DNA of 64,000 nt from Serratia fonticola (GTDB lineage Bacteria > Pseudomonadota > Gammaproteobacteria > Enterobacterales > Enterobacteriaceae), in NCBI RefSeq assembly GCF_006715025.1, contig NZ_VFMK01000001.1, positions 1,798,001 to 1,862,000 on the forward strand. The letters run 5' to 3'. Under the pieces are notes generated by a model that was not told where the DNA came from, ran no database searches, and saw only the letters and a program-made list of their open reading frames with translations. Of this stretch, positions 43,727 to 52,754 are shown piece by piece; the first letter of the stretch is position 1; each line of letters begins with the position of its first letter. The position numbers were made by a program, and so were the translations under genes.

Positions 43727-43797
43727 TATCCCCGGCGTCTTTCAAACTGTAGCCTTGCTATCTGTACTCGCTACAGCTTGAAATCCATAGGGTATGC
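43727..43797. repeat. Short ERIC-derived element, iscX-pepB gap
   Basis: ATATCCCCGGCGTCTTTCAA on the left and GCTTGAAATCCATAGGGTAT on the right around a short core with TGTAGC/GCTACA pairing. Confidence 0.6.
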
Positions 43798-43841
43798 CAT
43801 TAAGTCCTAATGAAAAATAAAGGGACATCCGGAGTAAGGCT

Positions 43842-45137
43842 ATGACAACAGAATTCATGCAGATCACGCTATCACAACAACAGGCTGATCCTCGCTGGGG
43901 TGAAAAGGCGCTGCTAAGCACCAACGAACAAGGTATGACTATCCATCTGACCGGCAACGACAAGCTGGGCGCTATTCAGCGCGCCGGACGCAAAATCGAT
44001 GGTCAGGGTATCAAGAAGGTGAAGCTGGCCGGGGAAGGCTGGGGGCTGGAGCAAAGTTGGGCGTTCTGGCAGGGCTATCGCGGGCCTAAAGGGCAGCGCA
44101 GTGTCGAATGGGCCGAGTTGCCAGAAGCAGAAAGCAAAGAGTTGCAACAACGTCTGAAGATTGTCGATTGGGTGCGTGACACCATCAATATGCCAGCAGA
44201 AGAGTTGGGGCCGGAGCAACTGGCCACCCGTGCAGTGGATCTGATGTGTGACGTGGGGTGTGATGCGGTCAGCTACCGCATCACCAAAGGCGAGGATCTG
44301 CGTGAACAGAACTATGCCGGTATTCATACCGTAGGCCGTGGTTCCGATCGTTCACCGGTGCTGTTGGCGCTGGACTTTAACCCAACGGGCAATCCGGATG
44401 CGCCGGTATTTGCCTGCCTGGTAGGCAAAGGTATTACCTTCGACTCCGGCGGTTATAGCCTTAAGCAAAGCGCATTTATGGATTCGATGAAGTCCGATAT
44501 GGGCGGTGCGGCTACCATTACCGGTGCCTTGGCGTTGGCCGCATCACGCGGTTTGAAACAGCGCGTTAAGCTGTATCTGTGCTGTGCCGACAACATGGTT
44601 AGCGGTAATGCCTTTAAACTGGGTGATATCATTCGCTACCGCAACGGTAAAACCGTTGAGGTGATGAATACCGATGCGGAAGGGCGCCTGGTACTGGCCG
44701 ATGGCCTGATCGATGCCAGCGAGCAAAATCCAACGCTTATCATCGACTGCGCGACCTTGACCGGCGCGGCTAAAACGGCGGTGGGCAATGACTATCACGC
44801 CCTGTTCAGCTTTGATGATGCTCTGGCGCAAGAACTGTTGGCCAGCGCCGATCGGGAGAATGAGCCGTTCTGGCGTCTGCCGCTGGCGGAATTCCACCGT
44901 AACCAATTGCCATCGAACTTTGCAGAATTGAACAACGTGGCCGGCCCGGCTTATACCGCGGGTGCCAGCACTGCAGCGGCATTCCTGTCGCACTTTGTGA
45001 AGCACTACCAAAAAGGCTGGTTACATATCGACTGCTCTGCCACTTACCGTAAAGGTGCAGTGGAACAGTGGTCTGCCGGCGCCACGGGTCTGGGCGTACG
45101 TACGCTCGCCAACCTGTTGCTGAGCAAAGCCAAGTAA
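43842..45137 (+). CDS. pepB: Peptidase B (leucyl aminopeptidase family M17)
   Basis: 431 residues (E. coli 427). Manganese-dependent M17 aminopeptidase: GKGITFDSGGYSLK, SDMGGAATITG and the signature NTDAEGRLVLADGL are all present. It follows the isc operon, as in E. coli. Cytoplasmic role in peptide turnover. Confidence 0.95.
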   Translation: MTTEFMQITLSQQQADPRWGEKALLSTNEQGMTIHLTGNDKLGAIQRAGRKIDGQGIKKVKLAGEGWGLEQSWAFWQGYRGPKGQRSVEWAELPEAESKELQQRLKIVDWVRDTINMPAEELGPEQLATRAVDLMCDVGCDAVSYRITKGEDLREQNYAGIHTVGRGSDRSPVLLALDFNPTGNPDAPVFACLVGKGITFDSGGYSLKQSAFMDSMKSDMGGAATITGALALAASRGLKQRVKLYLCCADNMVSGNAFKLGDIIRYRNGKTVEVMNTDAEGRLVLADGLIDASEQNPTLIIDCATLTGAAKTAVGNDYHALFSFDDALAQELLASADRENEPFWRLPLAEFHRNQLPSNFAELNNVAGPAYTAGASTAAAFLSHFVKHYQKGWLHIDCSATYRKGAVEQWSAGATGLGVRTLANLLLSKAK

Positions 45138-45147
45138 CCTGTATTTG

Positions 45148-45260
45148 CCCCTCACCCAACCCTCTCCCAAAGGGAGCTGAAACGGTGATGTGGTAAAGGG
45201 CGGAGTTAAACTGTGGCACGGACAGTCCCCTCTCCTTGGGGAGAGGGTTAGGGTGAGGGG
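45148..45260. repeat. Long inverted repeat after pepB
   Basis: Left arm 45148-45168 (CCCCTCACCCAACCCTCTCCC) is nearly the exact reverse complement of the right arm at 45238-45260, with about 70 bp between. A second hairpin (CCTCTCC/GGAGAGG) overlaps the right arm. The same arm sequence occurs in the ydcS-ydcT repeat. Confidence 0.75.
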
Positions 45261-45354
45261 AAGATCACTGAAGCAGGAAAACTTCTCACCTCGATTATCC
45301 CAAACTTTCCCTAGGGGTTCAGCATGCTGAACCCTTAATACTTTGGAGTTGGCA

Positions 45355-46191
45355 ATGAGTTCCCACCACCATCATGATGAGCCCCTTCCAGGCGAGAATG
45401 AACTTGAACGCCTGTTGAAATTAGCGGTTTCAGCGGCTGCACATCGCCCGGCGTTTTTCCGTGAGTTGCTGGATTCGACGGTATACATCCTGGGTGACAG
45501 TGAGCAGGTGCAACAGGAAGGTGAAATTACCCTGAATGCCGAGACGCCGGTGAATATTCAGCACTGGGAAAAGCAGGATGGCAGCAGCGTGGTGCCTTTC
45601 TTCTCTTCGCTTGAGGCGCTGCAAAAGGCGGTAGAAGACGAACAACCTTTTATCGCCATGCCAGCCCGGGTTCTGTTTGAGATCACTCAGGGTGCCGATC
45701 TGTTCCTCAACCCGAAAGCGGAATACGGCAAAGAGTTCTTCCCGGAGGAGGTTGCCATGCTGTTGGCCACCGGGGGGATTGTGAAGCCAGCAGAGCGCTA
45801 TATCGATAAAGATACCCAGATCCTGCTGGGACAACCGGAGGAGTATCCTTCAGCGATGGTGGATGCGTTGACGACGCTGTTCAGCCAGCGCAAGCCGGTT
45901 CGTCGGGCTTTCCTGGCGCTGATGCACGATCGGGCGGTGGACGAGAAGCCGAACCTGCTGATTGGCCTGGAAGTGGATGGCGATCGGGCGGAAATTGAAA
46001 ACCTGATCAACGAAGCAGGCAGCGTCGCCAGTGAAACCGCACCCAATGATGAGCCGGTGGATTTCTGCCTGGTGTCGGAAAAAGAGCAGGGGGTCAGCCA
46101 CTATCTGATCACCCACACTCAACCTTTCTACCAGCGCCGTTGGGGAAGTTGGCTGCGCAATATTATTCCTTCGACCGATAAAACCCCGTAA
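45355..46191 (+). CDS. sseB: SseB family protein (enhanced serine sensitivity)
   Basis: 278 residues from the ATG at 45355 (SD TTGGAG); four extra in-frame residues upstream are unlikely. Resembles E. coli SseB along its length; an N-terminal His-rich stretch (SSHHHHDE) is notable. Overproduction in E. coli increases serine sensitivity; biochemical function is unknown. Follows pepB, as in E. coli. Confidence 0.88.
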   Translation: MSSHHHHDEPLPGENELERLLKLAVSAAAHRPAFFRELLDSTVYILGDSEQVQQEGEITLNAETPVNIQHWEKQDGSSVVPFFSSLEALQKAVEDEQPFIAMPARVLFEITQGADLFLNPKAEYGKEFFPEEVAMLLATGGIVKPAERYIDKDTQILLGQPEEYPSAMVDALTTLFSQRKPVRRAFLALMHDRAVDEKPNLLIGLEVDGDRAEIENLINEAGSVASETAPNDEPVDFCLVSEKEQGVSHYLITHTQPFYQRRWGSWLRNIIPSTDKTP

Positions 46192-46315
46192 GCATGCCTT
46201 TTGGGTGGCTATGGCAAAGGGGAGCCACCCGTGCTGTCGCGGAATATAAGGAATTACGATAATTTTTTTTTAATGAAATGTTGATTTTCCCGTAGGCAAG
46301 CGTTAACGGCACACA

Positions 46316-46321
46316 TATAAT
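46316..46321 (+). promoter_or_regulatory. ndk -10 hexamer and leader hairpin
   Basis: A perfect TATAAT, with no convincing -35. The leader then contains GGCCGG at 46338-46343 pairing with CCGGCC at 46359-46364, followed by TGTTTT, just 30 bp before the ndk ATG. Confidence 0.45.
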
Positions 46322-46392
46322 CTGCGCCACTTAAGAAGGCCGGCACCCCACTTTTCGCCCGGCCTGTTTTGGAAGCAAAAATAGAGGCCATC

Positions 46393-46818
46393 ATGACCGT
46401 AGAACGTACCTTTTCCATCATTAAACCAAACGCAGTTGCTAACAATGACATCGGCGCAATCTATGCGCGTTTCGAGCGCGCAGGTTTCAAAATCATCGCC
46501 GCTAAAATGTTGCGCCTGACTCGCGAGCAAGCCGAAGGCTTCTACGCAGAGCACAAAGGCCGTCCTTTCTTCGACGGTCTGGTTGAGTTCATGACCTCTG
46601 GCCCGATCATGGTGCAGGTTCTGGAAGCAGAAAACGCCGTACAGCGTAACCGTGACATCATGGGCGCAACCAACCCAGACAACGCGCTGGCAGGTACTCT
46701 GCGCGCTGACTATGCCGATAGCTTCACTGCCAACGCCGTTCACGGTTCAGACGCGGTAGAGTCTGCCCAGCGTGAAATCGCCTATTTCTTTAATGAAAGC
46801 GAACTTTGCCCACGCTAA
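46393..46818 (+). CDS. ndk: Nucleoside diphosphate kinase
   Basis: 141 residues from the ATG at 46393 (preceded by TAGAGGCCATC), the usual length; the frame open from 46369 adds eight unconserved residues. Phospho-histidine is H117 in NAVHGSDAVESA. It equilibrates nucleoside tri- and diphosphate pools. Codon use is strongly biased to the frequent codons, typical of a highly expressed gene. Confidence 0.97.
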   Translation: MTVERTFSIIKPNAVANNDIGAIYARFERAGFKIIAAKMLRLTREQAEGFYAEHKGRPFFDGLVEFMTSGPIMVQVLEAENAVQRNRDIMGATNPDNALAGTLRADYADSFTANAVHGSDAVESAQREIAYFFNESELCPR

Positions 46819-46877
46819 ATAGCCGTCGTTTTTCAAGCAAGACGCGTGAGCGATCGGCTTGGAATACCTAGGATATT
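46819..46877. repeat. Short ERIC-derived element after ndk
   Basis: GCCGTCGTTTTTCAAGC and GGCTTGGAATACCTAGGATA resemble ERIC ends around a minimal core. Confidence 0.5.
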
Positions 46878-46964
46878 AAGCGGTTTTCTGGATAGTTTTA
46901 CCGGCAGATACAATAAAAATGCTGTGAAAGCTGTTCAGACGTGGAAACCCGCTACTAAAATTTG

Positions 46965-47008
46965 TACAATGCCGCGCCCCAGATAGTCTGTCTGGGGCGC
47001 GTGTTTTT
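46965..47008 (+). terminator. Terminator-like hairpin immediately upstream of rlmN, at its putative promoter
   Basis: CGCGCCCCAGA at 46973-46983 and TCTGGGGCGCG at 46991-47001 form a perfect 11-bp stem, followed by TGTTTTT. A TACAAT hexamer at 46965-46970 lies just upstream, so the hairpin could be either the ndk terminator or the first structure of the rlmN leader. Confidence 0.7.
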
Positions 47009-47098
47009 CCCCGCGGCCATTTAAACGGCGGGTCGAAGACACACTTACTTTCCATTCTTTCGTGCCATAACGTGTAACAACGAGGCCAAGAGATCATT

Positions 47099-48295
47099 AT
47101 GTTAGAACCCATCGCGCCCGAGCACACCGTGTCTGAAAATAATTCGCTGACTGATCAATCCGTTCAAACGGAACAACCGGCTACGGCCAAAATTAACCTG
47201 CTGGATTTGAACCGTCAGCAATTACGTGAGTTTTTCGCCAATATGGGGGAGAAACCCTTCCGAGCCGATCAGGTGATGAAGTGGATGTATCACTATTGCT
47301 GCGATGATTTTGAGCAGATGACCGATATCAATAAGGTTCTGCGCAATAAATTGCAGAGCATAGCGGAAATCCGTGCGCCGGAAGTTGCGCAAGAGCAGCG
47401 GTCGGCTGATGGCACCATCAAATGGGCCATCAAAGTGGGCGATCAGCAGGTTGAAACCGTGTATATCCCGGAAGCCGATCGGGCCACCTTGTGTGTTTCT
47501 TCGCAGGTAGGCTGTGCGTTGGAGTGTAAATTCTGTTCTACGGCTCAGCAGGGCTTTAACCGCAACCTGCGCGTGTCAGAAATTATCGGCCAGGTCTGGC
47601 GTGCCGCCAAAATCATTGGCGCGATGAAAGTGACCGGCCAGCGTCCGATCACCAACGTAGTGATGATGGGCATGGGGGAGCCACTGCTCAATCTGAACAA
47701 CGTGGTCCCGGCGATGGAAATCATGCTGGATGACTTTGGTTTTGGTCTGTCCAAACGTCGCGTAACCCTGTCGACTTCCGGCGTGGTCCCGGCGTTGGAT
47801 AAACTGGGTGATATGATCGACGTGGCCCTGGCCATTTCACTGCATGCGCCAAACGACAAGATCCGCGACGAGATCGTGCCGATCAACCGTAAATACAATA
47901 TCGAAACCTTCCTGTCTGCGGTACGCCGCTATCTGGATAAATCCAATGCCAACCAGGGGCGCGTTACCGTTGAGTATGTCATGCTGGATCACATTAACGA
48001 CAGCACCGACGACGCGCACCAACTGGCGGAAGTGTTAAAAGACACGCCGTGCAAGATCAACCTGATCCCATGGAACCCGTTCCCGGGCGCACCTTATGGC
48101 CGCAGTTCCAACAGCCGTGTAGACCGTTTCTCCAAGGTGTTGATGGAATACGGCTTTACGACTATTGTTCGTAAAACCCGTGGCGATGATATTGATGCAG
48201 CCTGTGGGCAGTTGGCGGGAGAGGTGATCGATCGTACCAAGCGTACCCTGAAAAAGAAAATGGCCGGGGAACCTATCAACGTACGAGCGGTCTGA
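47099..48295 (+). CDS. rlmN: 23S rRNA/tRNA (adenine-C2) methyltransferase RlmN
   Basis: 398 residues. Radical SAM enzyme with the cluster motif C139-x3-C143-x2-C146 (CALECKFC); methylates A2503 of 23S rRNA and A37 of some tRNAs. Conserved QTVYIPE-like and VNLIPWNPF segments are visible. First gene before pilW-rodZ-ispG-hisS. Confidence 0.97.
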   Translation: MLEPIAPEHTVSENNSLTDQSVQTEQPATAKINLLDLNRQQLREFFANMGEKPFRADQVMKWMYHYCCDDFEQMTDINKVLRNKLQSIAEIRAPEVAQEQRSADGTIKWAIKVGDQQVETVYIPEADRATLCVSSQVGCALECKFCSTAQQGFNRNLRVSEIIGQVWRAAKIIGAMKVTGQRPITNVVMMGMGEPLLNLNNVVPAMEIMLDDFGFGLSKRRVTLSTSGVVPALDKLGDMIDVALAISLHAPNDKIRDEIVPINRKYNIETFLSAVRRYLDKSNANQGRVTVEYVMLDHINDSTDDAHQLAEVLKDTPCKINLIPWNPFPGAPYGRSSNSRVDRFSKVLMEYGFTTIVRKTRGDDIDAACGQLAGEVIDRTKRTLKKKMAGEPINVRAV

Positions 48296-48392
48296 ATCCT
48301 ATAGCATGATTTTTTGTTATCTAACAGCCTGTTATGTGAGCAGCAATCCCTCGGGCGATCGGGTAACATCAGATAAGGAAATGAGTGCAAGC

Positions 48393-49142
48393 ATGAAGCT
48401 GAAACTGTGGAGTGTGTTATTGGCAGCCAGTTTGCTGGTGGGATGCTCAAGCTCGGGGCCAGATAAGGATGAACCTGCGGTGGCGGCTGGCCAGACGCGG
48501 TTGCAACTGGGGTTGGAGTATCTGAGTCAGGGCGATATGCCGTCGGCGCAGAAGAATCTGCAAAAGGCGGTAGATGCCGCTCCACAGGATTATCGCACCC
48601 AGTTGGGCATGGCACTCTACTCTCAGCGGATTGGCGATAACGCCGCCGCCGAGCAGCGTTATCAGCAAGCGCTCAAACTTGCGCCGGGCAATGGTACCGT
48701 ATTGAATAATTACGGTGCGTTTCTCTGTAGTTTAGGGCAGTATGTACCGGCCCAACAGCAGTTTAGCGCTGCGGCACTGGCGCCCGATTATGGCCAGGTT
48801 GCCGACAGTCTGGAAAACGCAGGTTACTGTTTTCTCAAGGCCGGGCAGAATGATGAAGCGCGTAAGTTATTAACTCGCGCGCTGAAGATCGATCCGGACA
48901 AGGGGGCTCCGCTGTTAGTGGAGGCAGAAAAGCAATTTGGAGAAGGGAAGCGCGCGCAGTCGCAACTTTTATTGGACAGTTATCAACATGTTCTGCCGGC
49001 CAGCGCCGACAGTTTATGGTTACAGATTCGTTTCGCCGCGTTAGCAGGCCGTCAGGATAGCGTTCAACGCTATGGCAAACAGCTAGCGCGAAGTTTTCCA
49101 CAATCCAAACAGTACCAGCAGTTCTTAGCTAATGAATACTGA
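48393..49142 (+). CDS. pilW: Type IV pilus biogenesis/stability lipoprotein PilW family
   Basis: 249 residues from the ATG at 48393; an in-frame ATG at 48381 adds four residues. Signal peptide with lipobox LLVGC near residue 17, then TPR-like helical repeats over most of the length (GQTRLQLGLEYLSQGDMPSA and following). PilW-type lipoproteins assist secretin multimerisation. No other pilus genes are in the window, so it may have a different role here. It overlaps rodZ by 11 bases. Confidence 0.85.
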   Translation: MKLKLWSVLLAASLLVGCSSSGPDKDEPAVAAGQTRLQLGLEYLSQGDMPSAQKNLQKAVDAAPQDYRTQLGMALYSQRIGDNAAAEQRYQQALKLAPGNGTVLNNYGAFLCSLGQYVPAQQQFSAAALAPDYGQVADSLENAGYCFLKAGQNDEARKLLTRALKIDPDKGAPLLVEAEKQFGEGKRAQSQLLLDSYQHVLPASADSLWLQIRFAALAGRQDSVQRYGKQLARSFPQSKQYQQFLANEY

Positions 49143-50103
49143 AGACTCCCAAGATAAAACCGTATCTATGACGACAGGCCAACGCCTGCGCCAGGCCCGT
49201 GAGCAACTCGGGCTGAGTCAACAGGCTGTTGCAGAACGCCTGTGTCTCAAAATGTCTACCGTGCGCGACATCGAAGACGACAATATTTCTGCCGATCTGG
49301 CGTCGACGTTCGTGCGTGGTTATATCCGTTCCTATGCCAAGCTGGTTCATTTACCGGAAGATGAGCTGTTGCCGATGCTGGCCAAACAGGCTCCGGCTAA
49401 AGTGGCCAAAGTGGCTCAGATGCAGAGTTTTTCGCTGGGCAAGCGCCGTAAAAAGCGTGACGGCTGGCTGATGAGCTTTACCTGGTTGATCGTGTTTGTG
49501 GTTGTGGGACTGACAGGGGCCTGGTGGTGGCAAAATCACAAGGCACAGCAGGAAGAGATCGCTACCATGGCAGATCAGTCTTCCGCACAGCTTTCCCAAC
49601 ATAATGAAGGTCAGTCTGTGCCGTTGACCGACGGCAATGTGGATAACGGTGCATCGGCGGTAGTGGACAATAACACCGCACCTGAAGCGCCTGCGGCTAC
49701 ACAACAGGCACCGGTAACCGTCCCTTCCTCTACGGCGCAACAGCCTGACGTGGTGGCACCAAGCCAGGCTGCGATCCCAGATGCTGCACCGGTAGCCCCG
49801 GTTGCACAGGCTCAGTTGCCTACTGGCACTGCGGGCGTGAGTGCCCCGGCAGCAGATGCCAACGCATTGGTGATGGATTTCTCCGGCGACTGCTGGTTAC
49901 AGGTGATCGATGCTAGCGGTAAATCATTGTTCAGTGGCATCCAGAAAAGCGGCGCTCGGCTGAATCTGGCGGGAACACCTCCGTATAAACTGACCATTGG
50001 CGCACCGGCCGCAGTACAGATCCAATTCCAAGGTAAGCCGGTCGATTTAAGCCGGTTTGTTAAGTCAAACCGTGTTGCTCGTCTGACCGTTGCCGCGCAG
50101 TAA
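49132..50103 (+). CDS. rodZ: Cytoskeleton protein RodZ
   Basis: 323 residues. N-terminal helix-turn-helix (about 15-85, GQRLRQAREQLGLSQQAVAE), membrane helix at about 115-133, a low-complexity Pro/Ala/Gln periplasmic linker and a C-terminal DUF4115 domain (DCWLQVIDASGKSLF). It links MreB to the membrane to maintain rod shape. It overlaps pilW by 11 bases and precedes ispG by 44. Confidence 0.96.
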   Translation: MNTEDSQDKTVSMTTGQRLRQAREQLGLSQQAVAERLCLKMSTVRDIEDDNISADLASTFVRGYIRSYAKLVHLPEDELLPMLAKQAPAKVAKVAQMQSFSLGKRRKKRDGWLMSFTWLIVFVVVGLTGAWWWQNHKAQQEEIATMADQSSAQLSQHNEGQSVPLTDGNVDNGASAVVDNNTAPEAPAATQQAPVTVPSSTAQQPDVVAPSQAAIPDAAPVAPVAQAQLPTGTAGVSAPAADANALVMDFSGDCWLQVIDASGKSLFSGIQKSGARLNLAGTPPYKLTIGAPAAVQIQFQGKPVDLSRFVKSNRVARLTVAAQ

Positions 50104-50150
50104 TTGCGCGGCTGCTGTCGGAACAAAAGAGCAGCAGTGGAGAGTAAGTG

Positions 50151-51272
50151 ATGCATAACCAATCTCCTATTAACCGTCGGAAATCAACGCGTATTTACGT
50201 CGGTAATGTGCCTATTGGCGATGGTGCACCGATTGCCGTGCAATCGATGACCAACACCCGTACCACCGATGTTGAGGCGACGGTTAATCAAATTAAAGCG
50301 CTGGAGCGCGTGGGCGTCGACATTGTCCGCGTTTCAGTTCCTACCATGGATGCCGCTGAGGCGTTTCGGCTGATCAAGCAGCAGGTTAATGTGCCGCTGG
50401 TTGCCGATATCCACTTCGATTACCGCATTGCGCTGCAGGTTGCCGAATACGGCGTTGATTGCCTGCGTATCAACCCTGGCAACATTGGTAACGAATCGCG
50501 TATTCGCTCGGTGGTTGACTGCGCGCGCGACAAGAATATCCCGATCCGCATCGGGGTAAACGGTGGTTCGCTGGAAAAAGACATTCAGGAAAAATACGGC
50601 GAACCTACGCCGGAAGCGTTGCTGGAATCGGCAATGCGTCACGTCGATATTCTCGATCGTCTCAATTTTGATCAGTTCAAGGTGAGCGTGAAGGCGTCGG
50701 ATGTGTTCCTGGCGGTGCAGTCCTATCGTCTGCTGGCAGCCCGAATTGATCAACCGTTGCATTTGGGGATTACCGAAGCCGGTGGCGCGCGTAGCGGGTC
50801 CGTGAAGTCGGCCATTGGTTTGGGGATGCTGCTGTCGGAAGGGATTGGCGATACGTTGCGAATTTCGTTGGCTGCCGATCCGGTCGAAGAAGTGAAGGTT
50901 GGCTTTGATATTCTCAAGTCATTGCGCATCCGCGCTCGCGGGATTAACTTCATTGCTTGCCCAACCTGTTCGCGTCAGGAGTTTGACGTCATTGGCACGG
51001 TCAATGCGTTGGAGCAGCGCCTGGAAGATATTATTACCCCGATGGATGTTTCCATTATCGGTTGCGTAGTGAACGGGCCAGGTGAAGCGCTGGTGTCCAC
51101 GCTAGGTGTTACCGGTGGGCACAAGAAGAGCGGTTTCTATGAAGACGGCGTGCGTCAGAAAGATCGTTTCGATAACGAACAGATGATTGATCAGTTGGAA
51201 GCGAAGATCCGTGCCAAGGCAGCGATGCTGGACGAATCCAAGCGCATCAGCGTCAATCTGCTGGAAGAGTAA
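50151..51272 (+). CDS. ispG: 4-hydroxy-3-methylbut-2-enyl diphosphate synthase IspG
   Basis: 373 residues from the ATG at 50151 (E. coli 372; a second ATG lies three bases upstream). [4Fe-4S] enzyme of the MEP isoprenoid pathway, with cluster cysteines in IACPTCSRQ and IGCVVNGPGEA. Electron supply depends on flavodoxin/ferredoxin and clusters from Isc. Confidence 0.97.
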   Translation: MHNQSPINRRKSTRIYVGNVPIGDGAPIAVQSMTNTRTTDVEATVNQIKALERVGVDIVRVSVPTMDAAEAFRLIKQQVNVPLVADIHFDYRIALQVAEYGVDCLRINPGNIGNESRIRSVVDCARDKNIPIRIGVNGGSLEKDIQEKYGEPTPEALLESAMRHVDILDRLNFDQFKVSVKASDVFLAVQSYRLLAARIDQPLHLGITEAGGARSGSVKSAIGLGMLLSEGIGDTLRISLAADPVEEVKVGFDILKSLRIRARGINFIACPTCSRQEFDVIGTVNALEQRLEDIITPMDVSIIGCVVNGPGEALVSTLGVTGGHKKSGFYEDGVRQKDRFDNEQMIDQLEAKIRAKAAMLDESKRISVNLLEE

Positions 51273-51279
51273 ACATGAC

Positions 51280-51343
51280 ATACCCGGTGAATTTCCGGTT
51301 ACAGCCTGTAGGTAACAGCGCTGTAGCTTGAAAGAGGACGGGA
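51280..51343. repeat. Short ERIC-derived element, ispG-hisS gap
   Basis: CATACCCGGTGAATTTCCGG on the left and TAGCTTGAAAGAGGACGGGA on the right, with a compact core. Confidence 0.5.
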
Positions 51344-51399
51344 ACGGTGGGTTTTGCGCCCGCTGATTTATGACCCGAGGGGCAGATTGCGCATCCACG

Positions 51400-51429
51400 T
51401 TGAACAGCGGATGGCAAAGTCCCTATAAT
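51400..51429 (+). promoter_or_regulatory. hisS promoter
   Basis: TTGAAC at 51400-51405 and TATAAT at 51424-51429 with an 18-bp spacer, about 38 bp before the start codon. Confidence 0.7.
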
Positions 51430-51466
51430 CGGGTTCATTTTTATATAAAACGGACAGAGAACTCAC

Positions 51467-52741
51467 GTGGCAAAAAACATTCAAGCCATTCGCGGCATGA
51501 ACGATTACCTGCCGGAAGAAACAGCGCTGTGGCAGCGTATTGAAGGCACCCTCAAGCAAGTGCTGGCCGGTTATGGCTATAGCGAAATCCGGTTGCCGAT
51601 TGTAGAGCAGACCCCGTTATTTAAGCGCGCCATCGGTGAAGTGACCGACGTCGTGGAAAAAGAGATGTATACCTTCGAGGATCGCAACGGTGAAAGCCTG
51701 ACGCTGCGCCCGGAAGGGACGGCTGGCTGCGTTCGCGCCGGTATCGAACATGGTCTGCTGTACAATCAGGAACAGCGTCTGTGGTACATCGGCCCGATGT
51801 TCCGCTATGAGCGTCCGCAAAAAGGTCGCTATCGCCAGTTCCATCAGTTAGGGGCAGAAGTCTTTGGCCTGCAAGGCCCGGATATCGACGCCGAACTTAT
51901 CCTGCTGACCGCCCGCTGGTGGAAAGCCTTGGGCATTGCCGAGCACGTCAACCTGGAGCTGAATTCCATCGGCTCACTGGAGGCGCGCGCCAACTATCGT
52001 GACGCCCTGGTCGCTTTCCTGGAACAGCATCAGGAAAAACTGGACGAAGACTGCAAACGCCGCATGTACAGCAATCCGCTGCGTGTTCTGGATTCGAAAA
52101 ATCCAGAAGTGCAAACCCTGCTCAATGACGCACCGCGCCTTTCCGACTATCTGGATGAAGAATCCAAAGCTCACTTCGCAGGGCTGTGTGAACTTTTGCA
52201 GCAGGCCGGTATCCCCTATACCGTAAACGAACGTCTGGTACGTGGTCTGGATTACTACAACCGCACGGTGTTTGAATGGGTTACCAACAGCCTGGGCGCA
52301 CAGGGCACCGTTTGCGCCGGTGGGCGTTACGATGGCCTGGTTGAGCAACTGGGTGGGCGGGCGACACCTGGTGTCGGTTTCGCCATGGGGCTGGAGCGCC
52401 TGGTGCTGCTGGTTCAGGCAGTTAACCCGGACTTCAAGGCACCGGCAACCATTGACGTGTATGTCATATCAAGCGGCGAAGGTACGCAGAGTGCGGCCAT
52501 GTTGCTGGCTGAGCAGGTACGTGACGCTGCACCGCAGATTAAGTTAATGACCAACTATGGTGGCGGCAACTTTAAAAAACAGATCACCCGTGCCGATAAA
52601 TGGGGCGCTCGCATAGCCCTGATCCTGGGTGAGAATGAAGTTGCGGCACAGCAGGTGGTGGTGAAAGACCTGCGCAGTGGTGAACAAGAAACGCTGGCGC
52701 AAAGCGAAGTCGCTGCGCGTCTGGCCATGATGTTAGGTTAA
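51467..52741 (+). CDS. hisS: Histidyl-tRNA synthetase
   Basis: 424 residues starting with GTG (MAKNIQAIRGMNDYLP), as in E. coli. Class II synthetase with motif 2 (FRYERPQKGRYRQFHQLG) and motif 3 (GFAMGLERL), and the histidine-specific RGLDYYNRTVFE. A separate promoter precedes it. Confidence 0.98.
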   Translation: MAKNIQAIRGMNDYLPEETALWQRIEGTLKQVLAGYGYSEIRLPIVEQTPLFKRAIGEVTDVVEKEMYTFEDRNGESLTLRPEGTAGCVRAGIEHGLLYNQEQRLWYIGPMFRYERPQKGRYRQFHQLGAEVFGLQGPDIDAELILLTARWWKALGIAEHVNLELNSIGSLEARANYRDALVAFLEQHQEKLDEDCKRRMYSNPLRVLDSKNPEVQTLLNDAPRLSDYLDEESKAHFAGLCELLQQAGIPYTVNERLVRGLDYYNRTVFEWVTNSLGAQGTVCAGGRYDGLVEQLGGRATPGVGFAMGLERLVLLVQAVNPDFKAPATIDVYVISSGEGTQSAAMLLAEQVRDAAPQIKLMTNYGGGNFKKQITRADKWGARIALILGENEVAAQQVVVKDLRSGEQETLAQSEVAARLAMMLG

Positions 52742-52754
52742 GGAGAAGGACACC

